9,977 bases of DNA, taken from contig JAJQIQ010000009.1 of assembly GCA_021199135.1 (NCBI GenBank), positions 1 through 9,977 on the forward strand. The letters run 5' to 3'. A model generated the notes under the pieces. It ran no database searches. It was not told where the DNA came from and saw only the letters and a list, made by a program, of their open reading frames with translations. How positions within the stretch are numbered: position 1 is the stretch's first letter; each line of letters opens with the position of its first letter. Below, one piece after another: positions 1-7,365 of this stretch. This DNA is from Clostridiales bacterium (GTDB lineage: Bacteria > Bacillota > Clostridia > Lachnospirales > Lachnospiraceae). A program made the position numbers and the translations under genes.

Positions 1-731
1 TCGAGGCCGCGCGTCATCGCAAGGCACTCCTCGCCGAGCGCGTAGAGCTTGTCGTGCTCGCGGACCGCGCGGTACTCCTGCGCAAGCTGCACCCTCCATC
101 GCAGGTTCTCCGGCTCATCGTCTATCATCTCCATGAGAAGCGTTCGGTTTCTCTCGTAGTGCGTGCGCAGCGCCTCCTCGGTCTCGTAGACGTAGCCGAA
201 GTGGTGGACGATCGCCTTTATCCCGTCGATGTCGCCCTCGGAGGGCTCGATATACTCGTGGATGCGGCTCACGAAATGTGTCTCCGGCGTGAGCTTTGTC
301 ATACGCGAGACCCATGCGTCCGTGTACTGTGTGGCCTCCATGTCGATGAAATTCCTCTGGATGTAGCTGGCGCGCCCGTATCTTTTGTACCGGCCGCTCG
401 TAAAGAAGTCGATGAGAGGATCGATCTCGACGAACCACTCGTCGTCGTCGACGTACATGTACCACTCACCGGTCGCATACTTTAAAGTCTCGTTGCGGGC
501 CTTGGAGAAGTCGCTGCACCACTCAAAGTCCGCCACGACGTCGCCGCGGCGGTCGAGCTCCGCCCGCAGGTCCTTATCGCAGCCCGTGTCGAGCAAAATG
601 AGCTGGCAGGGGACGGCCCTCCTCAACGGCTCGAGCGAGTCGAGGCATTTCCCTATCGTGTCCTTCCGGTTCGAGACCATCACTGCAATCGAAAGAGCCG
701 GCTTATTTTCATCTGGATTTAAATTCGGCAT
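1..731 (-). CDS. GT2-family glycosyltransferase, C-terminal part outside the window
   Basis: 243 residues are visible; the gene continues past position 1. Residues 11-20 (PALSIAVMVS) form the first strand of a GT-A fold. Residues 70-80 (EWCSDFSKARN) and 89-100 (EWYMYVDDDEWF) carry the DDD metal/nucleotide-sugar motif (95-97), and RIHEY (156-160) is the conserved His-Glu segment. It aligns along its length with the two downstream paralogues at 1671 and 3676. As known for GT2 enzymes, it should move a sugar from a nucleotide donor to an acceptor; flagellin as acceptor is inferred from location only. The ATG at 731 adds about eight residues (MPNLNPDE) absent from the paralogues, preceded by a weak GGGA ribosome site. 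I see no better in-frame start. The first codons overlap a copy of the dispersed dyad. It is the last visible gene of the minus-strand glycosyltransferase run, 109 bases after the tail-only gene. Confidence 0.85.
   Translation of the reverse strand, partial: MPNLNPDENKPALSIAVMVSNRKDTIGKCLDSLEPLRRAVPCQLILLDTGCDKDLRAELDRRGDVVADFEWCSDFSKARNETLKYATGEWYMYVDDDEWFVEIDPLIDFFTSGRYKRYGRASYIQRNFIDMEATQYTDAWVSRMTKLTPETHFVSRIHEYIEPSEGDIDGIKAIVHHFGYVYETEEALRTHYERNRTLLMEMIDDEPENLRWRVQLAQEYRAVREHDKLYALGEECLAMTRGL
711..722. repeat. Degenerate copy of the dispersed dyad, inside a start region
   Basis: The plus strand reads ATC-TG-GATTTAA. The right arm is intact and the left arm (TTTCATC) is degenerate. On the minus strand TTAAATCCAGAT is identical to 12 bases of the copy at 7620-7645. 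It lies over codons 4-7 of the first glycosyltransferase. Its centre is 49 bp from the next copy. Confidence 0.5.
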
Positions 732-749
732 ATCATTCCCGACTTTCAG

Positions 750-777
750 CAAAAGTTAATTCGCGATTTAATAATTT
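750..777. repeat. Copy of the dispersed AT-rich dyad (inverted orientation)
   Basis: The plus strand has TTAATTC-GC-GATTTAA, a near-perfect palindrome, preceded by CAAAAG. Read on the plus strand it matches the minus-strand reading of the 7620-7645 copy at most positions, including the CAAAAGTTAA flank, so this copy is inverted relative to the others. It is centred 48 bp from the 800-822 copy, in the 109-base gap upstream of the first glycosyltransferase. Confidence 0.6.
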
Positions 778-799
778 CTCCATCGCAGACAGCGCCGTG

Positions 800-822
800 A
801 AAATTAAATCTTAATTTAATTT
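800..822. repeat. Copy of the dispersed AT-rich dyad
   Basis: The plus strand reads AAAATTAAATCT followed by TAATTTAA, giving TTAAATC-TT-AATTTAA (one arm mismatch). The first 12 bases are identical to the copies at 3660, 5593 and 7622. It begins about 18 bases downstream of the stop codon of the 841-1653 gene. Confidence 0.7.
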
Positions 823-840
823 ATCACTATTATTCGCATT

Positions 841-1653
841 TTACGAAAAGTGCGTCTTGAGCTCCGCCTTGAGCGGCTCGAGGTCCGGGTCGTCCGGGGT
901 CAGCTGCTGGAGCTGTTCTGTGACGGCGTAAGCCTCGGCGTAGAGTTCTCCGTCGATCAGCGACATGATCTGCTTCTTGACCTCGATCGCGATCGCGGAC
1001 ATCTCGCTGGTCGCCTCCTGCGCCTTCTTCGCGACCTTCTCCATGTCCTTCCCGAGAAAAACCGCATAACTCTTTATCGTCTTGCCGATCGGCGGCCATT
1101 CCTGCGCCGCGTGCGTCAGGCAGTCCATCTTCTTCTCATGCTCCTCCAGCCCGCATGAGAGCGCCTTTTCGACCCAAGCCGCGGCGCGAATGTGCCCCGG
1201 AAGCAGGCCCGTCGCCTCGGTGAATACGAACTCCCTGTAGACCTTTCGGGCGTAGCGCATGTTTGCCTCACTGAACTCGCGCAGAAGCCGCTCGACGCTC
1301 TCCGTGCTGTCGCCCTCGATCACGCCGCTCGCCCAGAAATTGACCATGTGCATGTCAAAGAGGTCGTAGCGCATGTCCTCGCGGGTACGGATCTGCCCGA
1401 GGTGCGAGCCTACATCCTGCCACTTCTCCGACGACTTCTCGGAGTCGAGCACCGTCAGCATTATGAGCCACTGCGAAATCGGCACATCAAGCAGCATGTC
1501 CTCAAGCGGGATGAGCCCCGAGATGCCCGCCTGCCAGATCTCCTCCGGCAGGTACAAAAACTCGCCGCCTTTCTTCAGCAGCTGCTGTGCCTGTTCGAGG
1601 AGGCCGCTGCGCTCCGTTCTGTTTTCTGTGTCAACGCTTCTGTTCTCGTCCAT
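841..1653 (-). CDS. Stand-alone homologue of the glycosyltransferase C-terminal (tail) region
   Basis: 270 residues, predicted largely helical, with no GT-A domain and no DDD motif. By eye, residues about 20-200 align with residues about 465-644 of the glycosyltransferase at 1671-3635. Anchors are YLPEEIWQ against MTPPEITG, VPISQW against VPFDKW, and MRYDLFDMHMVNFWASGV against LRLDCALMSLSRARVL. Residues about 205-270 (IDGELYAEAYAVTEQLQQ) resemble the TPR-like end of the other paralogue (LDGGKYRDALDAVEQFRQ, residues 585-602). The ATG at 1653 has a GAGGTG ribosome site and lies 17 bases after the stop of the upstream glycosyltransferase, so the two are almost certainly co-transcribed. I see no signal peptide or membrane segment. 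It may be a partner or dimerisation subunit, or a duplicate that lost its catalytic half. Residue identity is low, so it is not a recent fragment. Function unknown. Confidence 0.85.
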   Translation of the reverse strand: MDENRSVDTENRTERSGLLEQAQQLLKKGGEFLYLPEEIWQAGISGLIPLEDMLLDVPISQWLIMLTVLDSEKSSEKWQDVGSHLGQIRTREDMRYDLFDMHMVNFWASGVIEGDSTESVERLLREFSEANMRYARKVYREFVFTEATGLLPGHIRAAAWVEKALSCGLEEHEKKMDCLTHAAQEWPPIGKTIKSYAVFLGKDMEKVAKKAQEATSEMSAIAIEVKKQIMSLIDGELYAEAYAVTEQLQQLTPDDPDLEPLKAELKTHFS

Positions 1654-1670
1654 TTTTTCACCTCGTTGTA

Positions 1671-3635
1671 CTATTTATTGTTCGTATCGTGTGCCGCTCT
1701 GCGGAGTTTCACGAACGCGAGGAGCGGGGTAGCAAGCTCCGCGTCGCGCTGCGCCGCCAGGTCGAAATATGCGATCTCCTCCTTGCCATCCTCGGTGCCC
1801 TGCTGAAATGCCCGCCATATGCACACTCCGCAGTACGCCATGTCGGGCAGGAGCTCCGGATAATCCTCGGCCACCTCCCGCGTGAAATATTTCCTGGAAA
1901 ATGCCGCCGCCCTCTGCCCGTAATCCATCATGGCCCGCTTTAGCGGGGCGTACATGCCCGCCGTGAGCACCCGCGCCCGCGACAGGCTCATCAGAGCGCA
2001 GTCAAGCCGCAGGTCGTCGCCCTCCGGGATATCCTCGATCTCCTTCTCCTTCCGCAACAGGTCTGACAGCGCCGCGTCCTTCTCATATGCGGCGACATCC
2101 TCCGCCCACTTGTCAAACGGGACGGCCGAATATCCTGTGGAGAGCGAGCCCCCGTGTCGCCTCACCGCCCCTGTTATCTCCGGCGGAGTCATGAGCACGT
2201 TCGGCGTCCGTATGCAGAATCCCTTGAAAAGCTCCGTGTAGTCCGCATCCGCGCCCTCCCGGTCCGCCGAGAGGATTTTCGCGTAGTATATGTACCAGAA
2301 ATCTCCGTCCATCCGCGCCGTCGCCTCAAGCAGCCGCCAGAAGGACTTCTCGTCCCTGTTCCGGCAGGCCTCTATCTGTGCAAACAGTTTCCTGGAGCCG
2401 ACCGGATTGTCCCACAGGTCCTGCATCGCCCTGTCGAGCACCGGCTCCTGCTGCCGCGCTGCCATTGTCTCCGCAAATACCGATACCAGCTCATCCGAAA
2501 AGTACACCGAATCCCTGGTCCATCCGAGCTTTTCATAATTTTCCTCAAATGTCCGCAGGTCGCCGTGCGCCAGCGCATAGCCCATCTCAAACGAGAACCC
2601 GTAGGACTTCGAGACGTCCTGCATTATGTTGCTGACGAGGATGAGGTTCTCGCCCTCCTCCTCCCACTCCCGCGGGTGGGCCTCATAATATTTCACTGTC
2701 TCGCCGTAGTCTAAGAACTGCTCCCTCGCCTCCTCCCACTTCCTCATGCCGAAATACATCCGCCCGAGCTCAATGGATCCCCGCGCATGGCAGGCCCTCG
2801 TCGTCCTCCTGTCGGCCTTTGCGGCAGCCTCCGCCCTGACGGCGGCCTTCTCGTCGCCAAGCCTCGCGCAGCTCTCAATGAGGCCGGCATAGAACGTGCC
2901 GATGCCGCGGCCAGCCCCGGGCGAATCGTCCCCCTTCAGGGCTTCGAGCGATTTTACGCACAGTTCCTTCATGTCCTCCCAATGGCGGACGATGTGCAGT
3001 TCCTGGACGGCCTGCGCCCTCCAGCGGAGTACGTCGGGCTCGCTTCGCATCATCTCAAGCAAAAGCGGATAGTTGCGGTCAAACTTTCTTTGCCTGTCCT
3101 CGTCGGTCAGCGCGATGTAGCCGGTGTGGTTCGCGATGAGCCGGAGGTTTTTTCGCTTTCCGCGCAGCGGCCCGAGATACTCATGAATCTTCCCAAAAAA
3201 ACGCGTGCCCTCATCGAGCCTTATCATCCTCGAGGCCCAGGCGTCGTTGTAGTACCTAAAACCCCAGTCGCTGAAATTGCGCTGGATGTAATCCGCAGCC
3301 CCGTAATCCCTGTACTCCCCGGACCTGAAAAAATCCACCAGCGGCCCCACGTCCTCAAACCACTCGTCGTCGTCGACATAGAGGAACCACTCGCCCTTCG
3401 CGAGCGAAAGGCCGGCGTTGCGCGCCTTCGAAAAATCGTCGCACCATGCAAAGTCCACGACCTTGTCCGCAAACTCACGGCAGAGCGCGGCTATCGCCTC
3501 ATCCCCGCCCGTCGTGTCCACGGCTATGATCTCGCAGGGCAGCTGCTTTCTGATCGGCGCGAGCGACTCCAGGCAGCGGCGCACCTCTTTTTCGTTCCTC
3601 GACGCGAGGATCGAAATCGAAAGAACCAGCCTCAT
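1671..3635 (-). CDS. GT2-family glycosyltransferase with long helical/TPR-like C-terminal region
   Basis: 654 residues. The N-terminal GT-A domain covers about 1-200: LSISILASRN (5-14), FAWCDDFSKARN (62-73), GEWFLYVDDDEWF with DDD at 88-90, and KIHEY (149-153). The remaining roughly 450 residues are helix-rich with TPR-like pieces (for example MYFGMRKWEEAREQFLDYGE at 293-312). This layout recalls GT2 enzymes with a helical dimerising or acceptor-binding tail, such as SunS. It should be cytoplasmic, as no signal or membrane segment is visible. It is closely related along its length to the gene at 3676-5559, indicating tandem duplication, but it keeps an extra segment (about 446-539) that the other lacks and does not have the other's last ~60 residues. 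The start at 3635 has a GGGGAGG ribosome site. Only 40 bases separate it from the upstream gene. Sugar and acceptor are not shown; flagellin is the contextual candidate. Confidence 0.9.
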   Translation of the reverse strand: MRLVLSISILASRNEKEVRRCLESLAPIRKQLPCEIIAVDTTGGDEAIAALCREFADKVVDFAWCDDFSKARNAGLSLAKGEWFLYVDDDEWFEDVGPLVDFFRSGEYRDYGAADYIQRNFSDWGFRYYNDAWASRMIRLDEGTRFFGKIHEYLGPLRGKRKNLRLIANHTGYIALTDEDRQRKFDRNYPLLLEMMRSEPDVLRWRAQAVQELHIVRHWEDMKELCVKSLEALKGDDSPGAGRGIGTFYAGLIESCARLGDEKAAVRAEAAAKADRRTTRACHARGSIELGRMYFGMRKWEEAREQFLDYGETVKYYEAHPREWEEEGENLILVSNIMQDVSKSYGFSFEMGYALAHGDLRTFEENYEKLGWTRDSVYFSDELVSVFAETMAARQQEPVLDRAMQDLWDNPVGSRKLFAQIEACRNRDEKSFWRLLEATARMDGDFWYIYYAKILSADREGADADYTELFKGFCIRTPNVLMTPPEITGAVRRHGGSLSTGYSAVPFDKWAEDVAAYEKDAALSDLLRKEKEIEDIPEGDDLRLDCALMSLSRARVLTAGMYAPLKRAMMDYGQRAAAFSRKYFTREVAEDYPELLPDMAYCGVCIWRAFQQGTEDGKEEIAYFDLAAQRDAELATPLLAFVKLRRAAHDTNNK

Positions 3636-3657
3636 CGCTGTCCTCCCCGTATTCTCA

Positions 3658-3684
3658 TAAAAATTAAATCTCCATTTAACATTT
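3658..3684. repeat. Copy of the dispersed AT-rich dyad, overlapping a stop codon
   Basis: The plus strand has TAAAAATTAAATCT (3658-3671) followed by CCATTTAAC, giving TTAAATC-TC-CATTTAA (one arm mismatch). The TAA stop of the upstream glycosyltransferase (3676-3678) lies inside the right arm. The copy fills most of the 40-base gap between the two paralogues and sits 5' of the GGGGAGG ribosome site. Confidence 0.75.
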
Positions 3685-5559
3685 TGTCGTCTCCATCAGC
3701 CCCAGCCTGGCGCGAAGCGCCATCTCCGTCACGTCCAGGTCGCTCCTCCCCGTCTGTCTAAACTGCTCAACCGCATCCAGGGCATCCCTGTATTTCCCGC
3801 CGTCAAGGCATTGCTTTGCCCTCTCCTTGATCCGCTCCACCGCCATGCGGTCCTCGCCCCCGGGATTCTGCTCCCCGACCATCTCACTCAGGCGCAAGAA
3901 CGCATTGAGCGGGGTGACAAGCTCCTCGTCCCTCTCTGCGGCGAGCTCGAAACATGCCGCTTCCTCCCCGCGGTTCTCCTCCGGCAACAAGAACGCCTTC
4001 CATATGCAGACCCCGCAGTACACATCGTCCGGCAGAAGCTCAGGATACTCCTCCATGACCTTTGGCCGGAAATATTTCTGCGCGATAGAAAACGCCCTCT
4101 GCCCGTACTCCATGAGCGCATCCTTAAGCTGCGCATACTGGTGCGTCCCCAGCGCCTTGCTCCGCGCTATGCGCATGGATGAATGCTCGTATCGGAAGTC
4201 CTCTCCGCCCCCGTCCTCGCCGGGCTCGACGTCGCAGCCAATCCTGGCGGTCATTGACATAAGCCGCTGGTACGCCTCCCCGTCCCTGTCACGGTAGGAC
4301 TGTATCTCTGCCAAAAGCTTCCCGGACGACTCCCTGTTGTTCCAGAGGTCGAGCATCGCGCGGTCCAGCGCAGGGTTCTCCGGCAGCGTCGCCATCGCCT
4401 CGACGAGCGCCGGGAAGAAATCGTCCGAGACATAGATGACCGGCCTGTCCCAGCCGAGCTTGTCGTAATTTTCCTCGAGCAGCGAGACATCGCCCCGCAT
4501 CAGCGCACAGCCGATCTCGAGGGAAAGGGCGCGCTTTTTGGGGATGTCATCGAATATGGACTCGAGCAGAAGCGCACCCATCTCCTTCTCCCACTCCTGC
4601 GGGTGCTCCTCATAATACTTCACGCCGTCCTCGTATATGTCAAGCTGCGCTTTGGCCTTGTCCCATTTCCTCCCGCGGAAATACATCTGCGACATGATCA
4701 TCGCGTTGTGCGCATGGCAGAGGCGCGACATGCGTTTATCAATCAATGCGGCCTGTGCCGCCGCCTCAGCCGCCCTCTCATCGCCGAGCGCCGCAAGGCT
4801 CTCGACTAACCCACCGTAGAACGTGCCGACGTCCCGGACATCGCTCGCCGAGGTGCGGCTCTTCATCGCGTCGAGCGACTTCAGGCAGAAATCCCTCTCC
4901 TCCGCCCAGCGGCGGACGCCGTGCAGCTCCTGGACGACCTGCACCCTCCAGCGGATATTGTCCGGCTCTTCCTTCACCATCTCAAGGAGCAGCGGATAAT
5001 TCCTGTCAAATTTGCGCATCCTGTCCTCGTCGGTCTGCATGATGTAGCCGGTGTGGTTCACGATTGCGGGGATGTTTATGCACTGCCCGCGCTGAGGCCC
5101 GACGTACTCGTGGATCCTGCCAAGGAATCGCGTGTCCTCGTCGAGCTTTATCATCCTCGAGGCCCAGCCGTCGTTGTAGAACTTGAACGCCCAGTCATGA
5201 AAGTTCCGCACGATGTAGTTGGCGCAGCCGTAGCCTTTATATTTCCCGGATTTGAAGAAATCGACAAGCGGGGCCACGTCGGCGAACCACTCGTCGTCGT
5301 CGATGAAGAGGAACCACTCGCCCGTGGCCCGCTCCAACCCGGAGTTTCTGGCCTTTGCGAAATCGTCGCACCACTCAAAGTCCACGGCAATGTCCGCGAA
5401 CTCGTCGCAGAGCGCAGAGGTCTCCGCGCTCCCGCATGTGTTCACGACGATCACCTCGCAGGGCAATTGCTCCCTAAGCGGCGTCAGCGACTCGAGGCAG
5501 CGGCGCACCTCCTCCCCGTTTCTCGACACAAGGATTGAAATTGACAGGACCGGTTTCAT
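3676..5559 (-). CDS. GT2-family glycosyltransferase with helical/TPR-like C-terminal region, first gene of the run
   Basis: 627 residues. GT-A domain: LSISILVSRN (5-14), FEWCDDFAKARN (61-72), GEWFLFIDDDEWF with DDD at 87-89, and RIHEY (148-152). The C-terminal helical region ends in a TPR-like unit (GKYRDALDAVEQF, 588-600). It is collinear with the 654-residue paralogue except that residues 443-453 replace about 95 residues there, leaving a short acidic Gly-rich linker (VEPGEDGGGED). That looks like an internal deletion. The ATG at 5559 has an AAAGGAAA ribosome site. It is the first gene after the flagellin terminator and is probably transcribed from the promoter at 5645-5674, through a leader of about 80 bases carrying a copy of the dyad. 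The likely role is sugar transfer to protein or a surface glycan. Adjacency to flagellin suggests flagellin glycosylation, but this is inference. Confidence 0.9.
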   Translation of the reverse strand: MKPVLSISILVSRNGEEVRRCLESLTPLREQLPCEVIVVNTCGSAETSALCDEFADIAVDFEWCDDFAKARNSGLERATGEWFLFIDDDEWFADVAPLVDFFKSGKYKGYGCANYIVRNFHDWAFKFYNDGWASRMIKLDEDTRFLGRIHEYVGPQRGQCINIPAIVNHTGYIMQTDEDRMRKFDRNYPLLLEMVKEEPDNIRWRVQVVQELHGVRRWAEERDFCLKSLDAMKSRTSASDVRDVGTFYGGLVESLAALGDERAAEAAAQAALIDKRMSRLCHAHNAMIMSQMYFRGRKWDKAKAQLDIYEDGVKYYEEHPQEWEKEMGALLLESIFDDIPKKRALSLEIGCALMRGDVSLLEENYDKLGWDRPVIYVSDDFFPALVEAMATLPENPALDRAMLDLWNNRESSGKLLAEIQSYRDRDGEAYQRLMSMTARIGCDVEPGEDGGGEDFRYEHSSMRIARSKALGTHQYAQLKDALMEYGQRAFSIAQKYFRPKVMEEYPELLPDDVYCGVCIWKAFLLPEENRGEEAACFELAAERDEELVTPLNAFLRLSEMVGEQNPGGEDRMAVERIKERAKQCLDGGKYRDALDAVEQFRQTGRSDLDVTEMALRARLGLMETTKC

Positions 5560-5590
5560 GGGTTTCCTTTCTCTCAGTAAGGGTTTTGTA

Positions 5591-5618
5591 TAAAAATTAA
5601 ATCTAGTTTTAATTTTTT
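5591..5618. repeat. Copy of the dispersed AT-rich dyad in the glycosyltransferase leader
   Basis: The plus strand has TAAAAATTAAATCT (5591-5604), identical over 14 bases to the copies at 3658 and 7620, followed by AGTTTTAATTTTTT. The right arm has one mismatch (GTTTTAA). It lies 31 bases upstream of the ATG at 5559, within the predicted 5' untranslated region. Confidence 0.7.
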
Positions 5619-5644
5619 AGCTTGCCTAGCTATTCAACATCTCC

Positions 5645-5674
5645 ATTATAACGTAATACAGGGGAACGAGTCAA
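5645..5674 (-). promoter_or_regulatory. Vegetative (sigma-A type) promoter for the glycosyltransferase run
   Basis: On the minus strand, TTGACT (5669-5674) and a perfect TATAAT (5645-5650) are separated by 18 bases. Transcription would begin near 5638, giving a leader of about 80 bases to the ATG at 5559. The -35 hexamer falls in the loop of the flagellin terminator hairpin and much of the spacer is one arm of its stem. Confidence 0.7.
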
Positions 5675-5687
5675 TCGTTCCCCTGTA
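5657..5687 (-). terminator. Intrinsic terminator of the flagellin gene
   Basis: A perfect 13-bp stem: plus-strand 5657-5669 (TACAGGGGAACGA) pairs with 5675-5687, with a 5-base loop. It starts 31 bases after the flagellin stop. The following minus-strand bases (TTACGTTATAAT) are only moderately T-rich. The plus-strand side lacks a T-run and has no upstream plus gene, so minus-strand termination is the better reading. Confidence 0.75.
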
Positions 5688-5718
5688 AGAAAATACATTG
5701 TAATGCGGATGTTTCTTA

Positions 5719-7167
5719 TCAGCCCTGGAGCAGTGAGAGCACGCCCTGGGTAGCGGTGTTCGCCTGGGCGAGCATTGCCTGGCCGGCCTGGGCAAGGATG
5801 TTGTTCTTGCTGTACTCGACCATCTCCGTCGCCATGTCCGTGTCTCGGATCTGGGACTCTGCGCTCGTCGTGTTCTCGACTACGTTGTCCAGGTTGTTGA
5901 TCGTGTGCTCCAAACGGTTCTGGATTGCGCCGAGCGTTGAGCGGAGCGATGATACCGTCTGGATCGCATCCGAGATGGCGTCGATTGCGTATGTCGCGTT
6001 CGCGCCGCTGTCATCCATGACGCTGATGCCCTTGATCCCGAGCCCTGCGGAATCCATCGTGCCGATCGTCACCGCGATCTTGTTGTTCTCGTCAGCGTCC
6101 GCGCCTACATGCAGTGAGAGCTGCAGTCCCTGCGTAGCCTCTACCGTGCCCTCGCTGATCGTGAAGGAAATCTGCGTAACTGTGTCTGAGTAGTAAGCGG
6201 TCGCATACAGGCTGTCTGAATACGTCTGGATGTTGTCGTTAGCACCAGTGTAGCCGCAAGTGGCGGTCGTGGCCTCGCATCCCGGGTCGGTGCCGACTGA
6301 GCTGGCCTTCACGAGCTCCGCATAGATGAGGTCGTATGCCTTCTGAGCAGAGATTATTGATGAATCGTTGTCGCCAACGCCGTCCCCGCCGTCGTCCTTC
6401 ATCGCTACATAGGTCTGGGTGCCGTACTTCACGGTGTCGCCATCCGATATCATGGCCTCGATGTCCTTCGTGCTGTAGATGTTGTTCGCGTTGTCGTCCA
6501 TCGACGCAGTGCTGCTTACTGTGTACTCAATGCCGTTTATGGTGACGGTCTCGCCATCTGCCGCGCTATCAATCGCGCTCTTGACATTCTCGATCGTGGT
6601 GCCGATCGTGTATCCCTTGGAACCGATCGTGATGGTGTCGCCTGCCTTGAGGGCTGTCATTACGAACGTGGCGGTGCCGGTGCCTACCCCGAGGAGAGTT
6701 CCCTCGATGCCCGCGTCCTTGGCGGTGATGGTCTTCGTCATGGACTTGCCGTTGCCCTTGAGGAGCTCGGTCTCGTTGAACTTCGTGGTCTCAGCGACAC
6801 GGTCGATCTCTGTCGTCAGCTGGTCGATCTCGTCCTGGATCGCCTCGCGGTCTGACACGCTGTTCGTGCCGTTCGCTGCCTGTACTGCCAGCTCGTTCAT
6901 GCGCTGAAGCATGTCGTGAACTTCGGTGAGCGCGCCCTCGGCGGTCTGTACTGCGGATACGCCGTCCTCTGCGTTTGAGGATGCCTGCGTAAGCCCGCGG
7001 ATCTGCTTTCTCATCTTCTCTGAAATGGCAAGCCCTGCTGCGTCGTCCGCTGCGCGGTTGATGCGATAGCCGCTTGAGAGCTTCTCGGTGGAAGAAGCCT
7101 GAGACTTAGTCGTGATGTTGAGCATTCGGTTGGCGTTCATCGCCTGCATGTTATGCTGTACTACCAT
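5719..7167 (-). CDS. fliC: Flagellin (flagellar filament protein)
   Basis: 482 residues. The N-terminal D0/D1 region (1 to about 138) carries the flagellin hallmarks [20 protein letters not shown] (31-50), [12 protein letters not shown] (58-69) and [15 protein letters not shown] (87-101), which matches the TLR5-contact segment of D1 flagellins. The C-terminal D1/D0 region (about 395-482) includes [19 protein letters not shown] and ends [34 protein letters not shown]. The variable domain (about 140-390) contains three related Gly-rich strand pairs (from 175, 203 and 242) and two cysteines (297, 304), unusual in a flagellin. The start is ATG at 7167 with AAGGAGGAA seven bases upstream; a longer reading from 7269 runs through the leader and is rejected. 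The protein is exported unfolded by the flagellar type III system and polymerises outside the cell. It is transcribed alone, with a sigma-28 promoter upstream and a terminator downstream. Confidence 0.97.
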   Translation of the reverse strand: MVVQHNMQAMNANRMLNITTKSQASSTEKLSSGYRINRAADDAAGLAISEKMRKQIRGLTQASSNAEDGVSAVQTAEGALTEVHDMLQRMNELAVQAANGTNSVSDREAIQDEIDQLTTEIDRVAETTKFNETELLKGNGKSMTKTITAKDAGIEGTLLGVGTGTATFVMTALKAGDTITIGSKGYTIGTTIENVKSAIDSAADGETVTINGIEYTVSSTASMDDNANNIYSTKDIEAMISDGDTVKYGTQTYVAMKDDGGDGVGDNDSSIISAQKAYDLIYAELVKASSVGTDPGCEATTATCGYTGANDNIQTYSDSLYATAYYSDTVTQISFTISEGTVEATQGLQLSLHVGADADENNKIAVTIGTMDSAGLGIKGISVMDDSGANATYAIDAISDAIQTVSSLRSTLGAIQNRLEHTINNLDNVVENTTSAESQIRDTDMATEMVEYSKNNILAQAGQAMLAQANTATQGVLSLLQG

Positions 7168-7173
7168 GATAAA

Positions 7174-7230
7174 TTCCTCCTTGAAATTTTTGCGGCGGCA
7201 ACTGCAACACTGCCGCTGCCATCCCTGTTT
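7174..7230 (-). promoter_or_regulatory. Flagellin leader: ribosome site, hairpin and two CsrA-like sites
   Basis: On the minus strand the ribosome site AAGGAGGAA (7174-7182) overlaps a CAAGGA core (7178-7183). Upstream is AAACAGGGATGG (7219-7230), which agrees with the CsrA consensus RUACARGGAUGU at about 10 of 12 positions. Between them, GCGGCA and TGCCGC (7195-7200 with 7211-7216) form a 6-bp stem with a 10-base loop. An upstream CsrA site plus one over the Shine-Dalgarno sequence is the arrangement known for the Bacillus hag leader. No csrA or fliW lies in this window. Confidence 0.6.
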
Positions 7231-7282
7231 GTTATTATGTGAATGTTTTTGCGTACTTAAACGTAGCACTCATATGTCTTAT

Positions 7283-7308
7283 ATATCGGGAAGTTTAAGG
7301 GAGACTTA
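7283..7308 (-). promoter_or_regulatory. Sigma-28 (SigD/FliA) type flagellin promoter
   Basis: On the minus strand TAAG (7305-7308), 15 bases, then CCGATAT (7283-7289), matching the sigma-28 pattern TAAA-N15-CCGATAT at all but one position. The predicted transcript start near 7276 gives a leader of about 108 bases to the flagellin ATG. Confidence 0.85.
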
Positions 7309-7365
7309 ACCCCGTTTGTGAAATTTTTCCAAATTTTGCTTCGATTTTCTACATAATAGCTTCAT

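Noticed and set aside
711..822. CRISPR array, suggested by similar repeats about 48 bp apart
   Set aside because: Only three degenerate palindromes with mixed orientation, one within a coding start; no identical repeats or spacer pattern and no cas genes.
2787..3761. Long plus-strand open frames opposite the glycosyltransferase genes
   Set aside because: They are antisense shadows of GC-rich genes, lack ribosome sites and resemble no protein family.
7168..7269. N-terminal extension of flagellin by 34 residues
   Set aside because: It runs through the leader hairpin and ribosome site; the conserved flagellin N-terminus and AAGGAGGAA fix the start at 7167.
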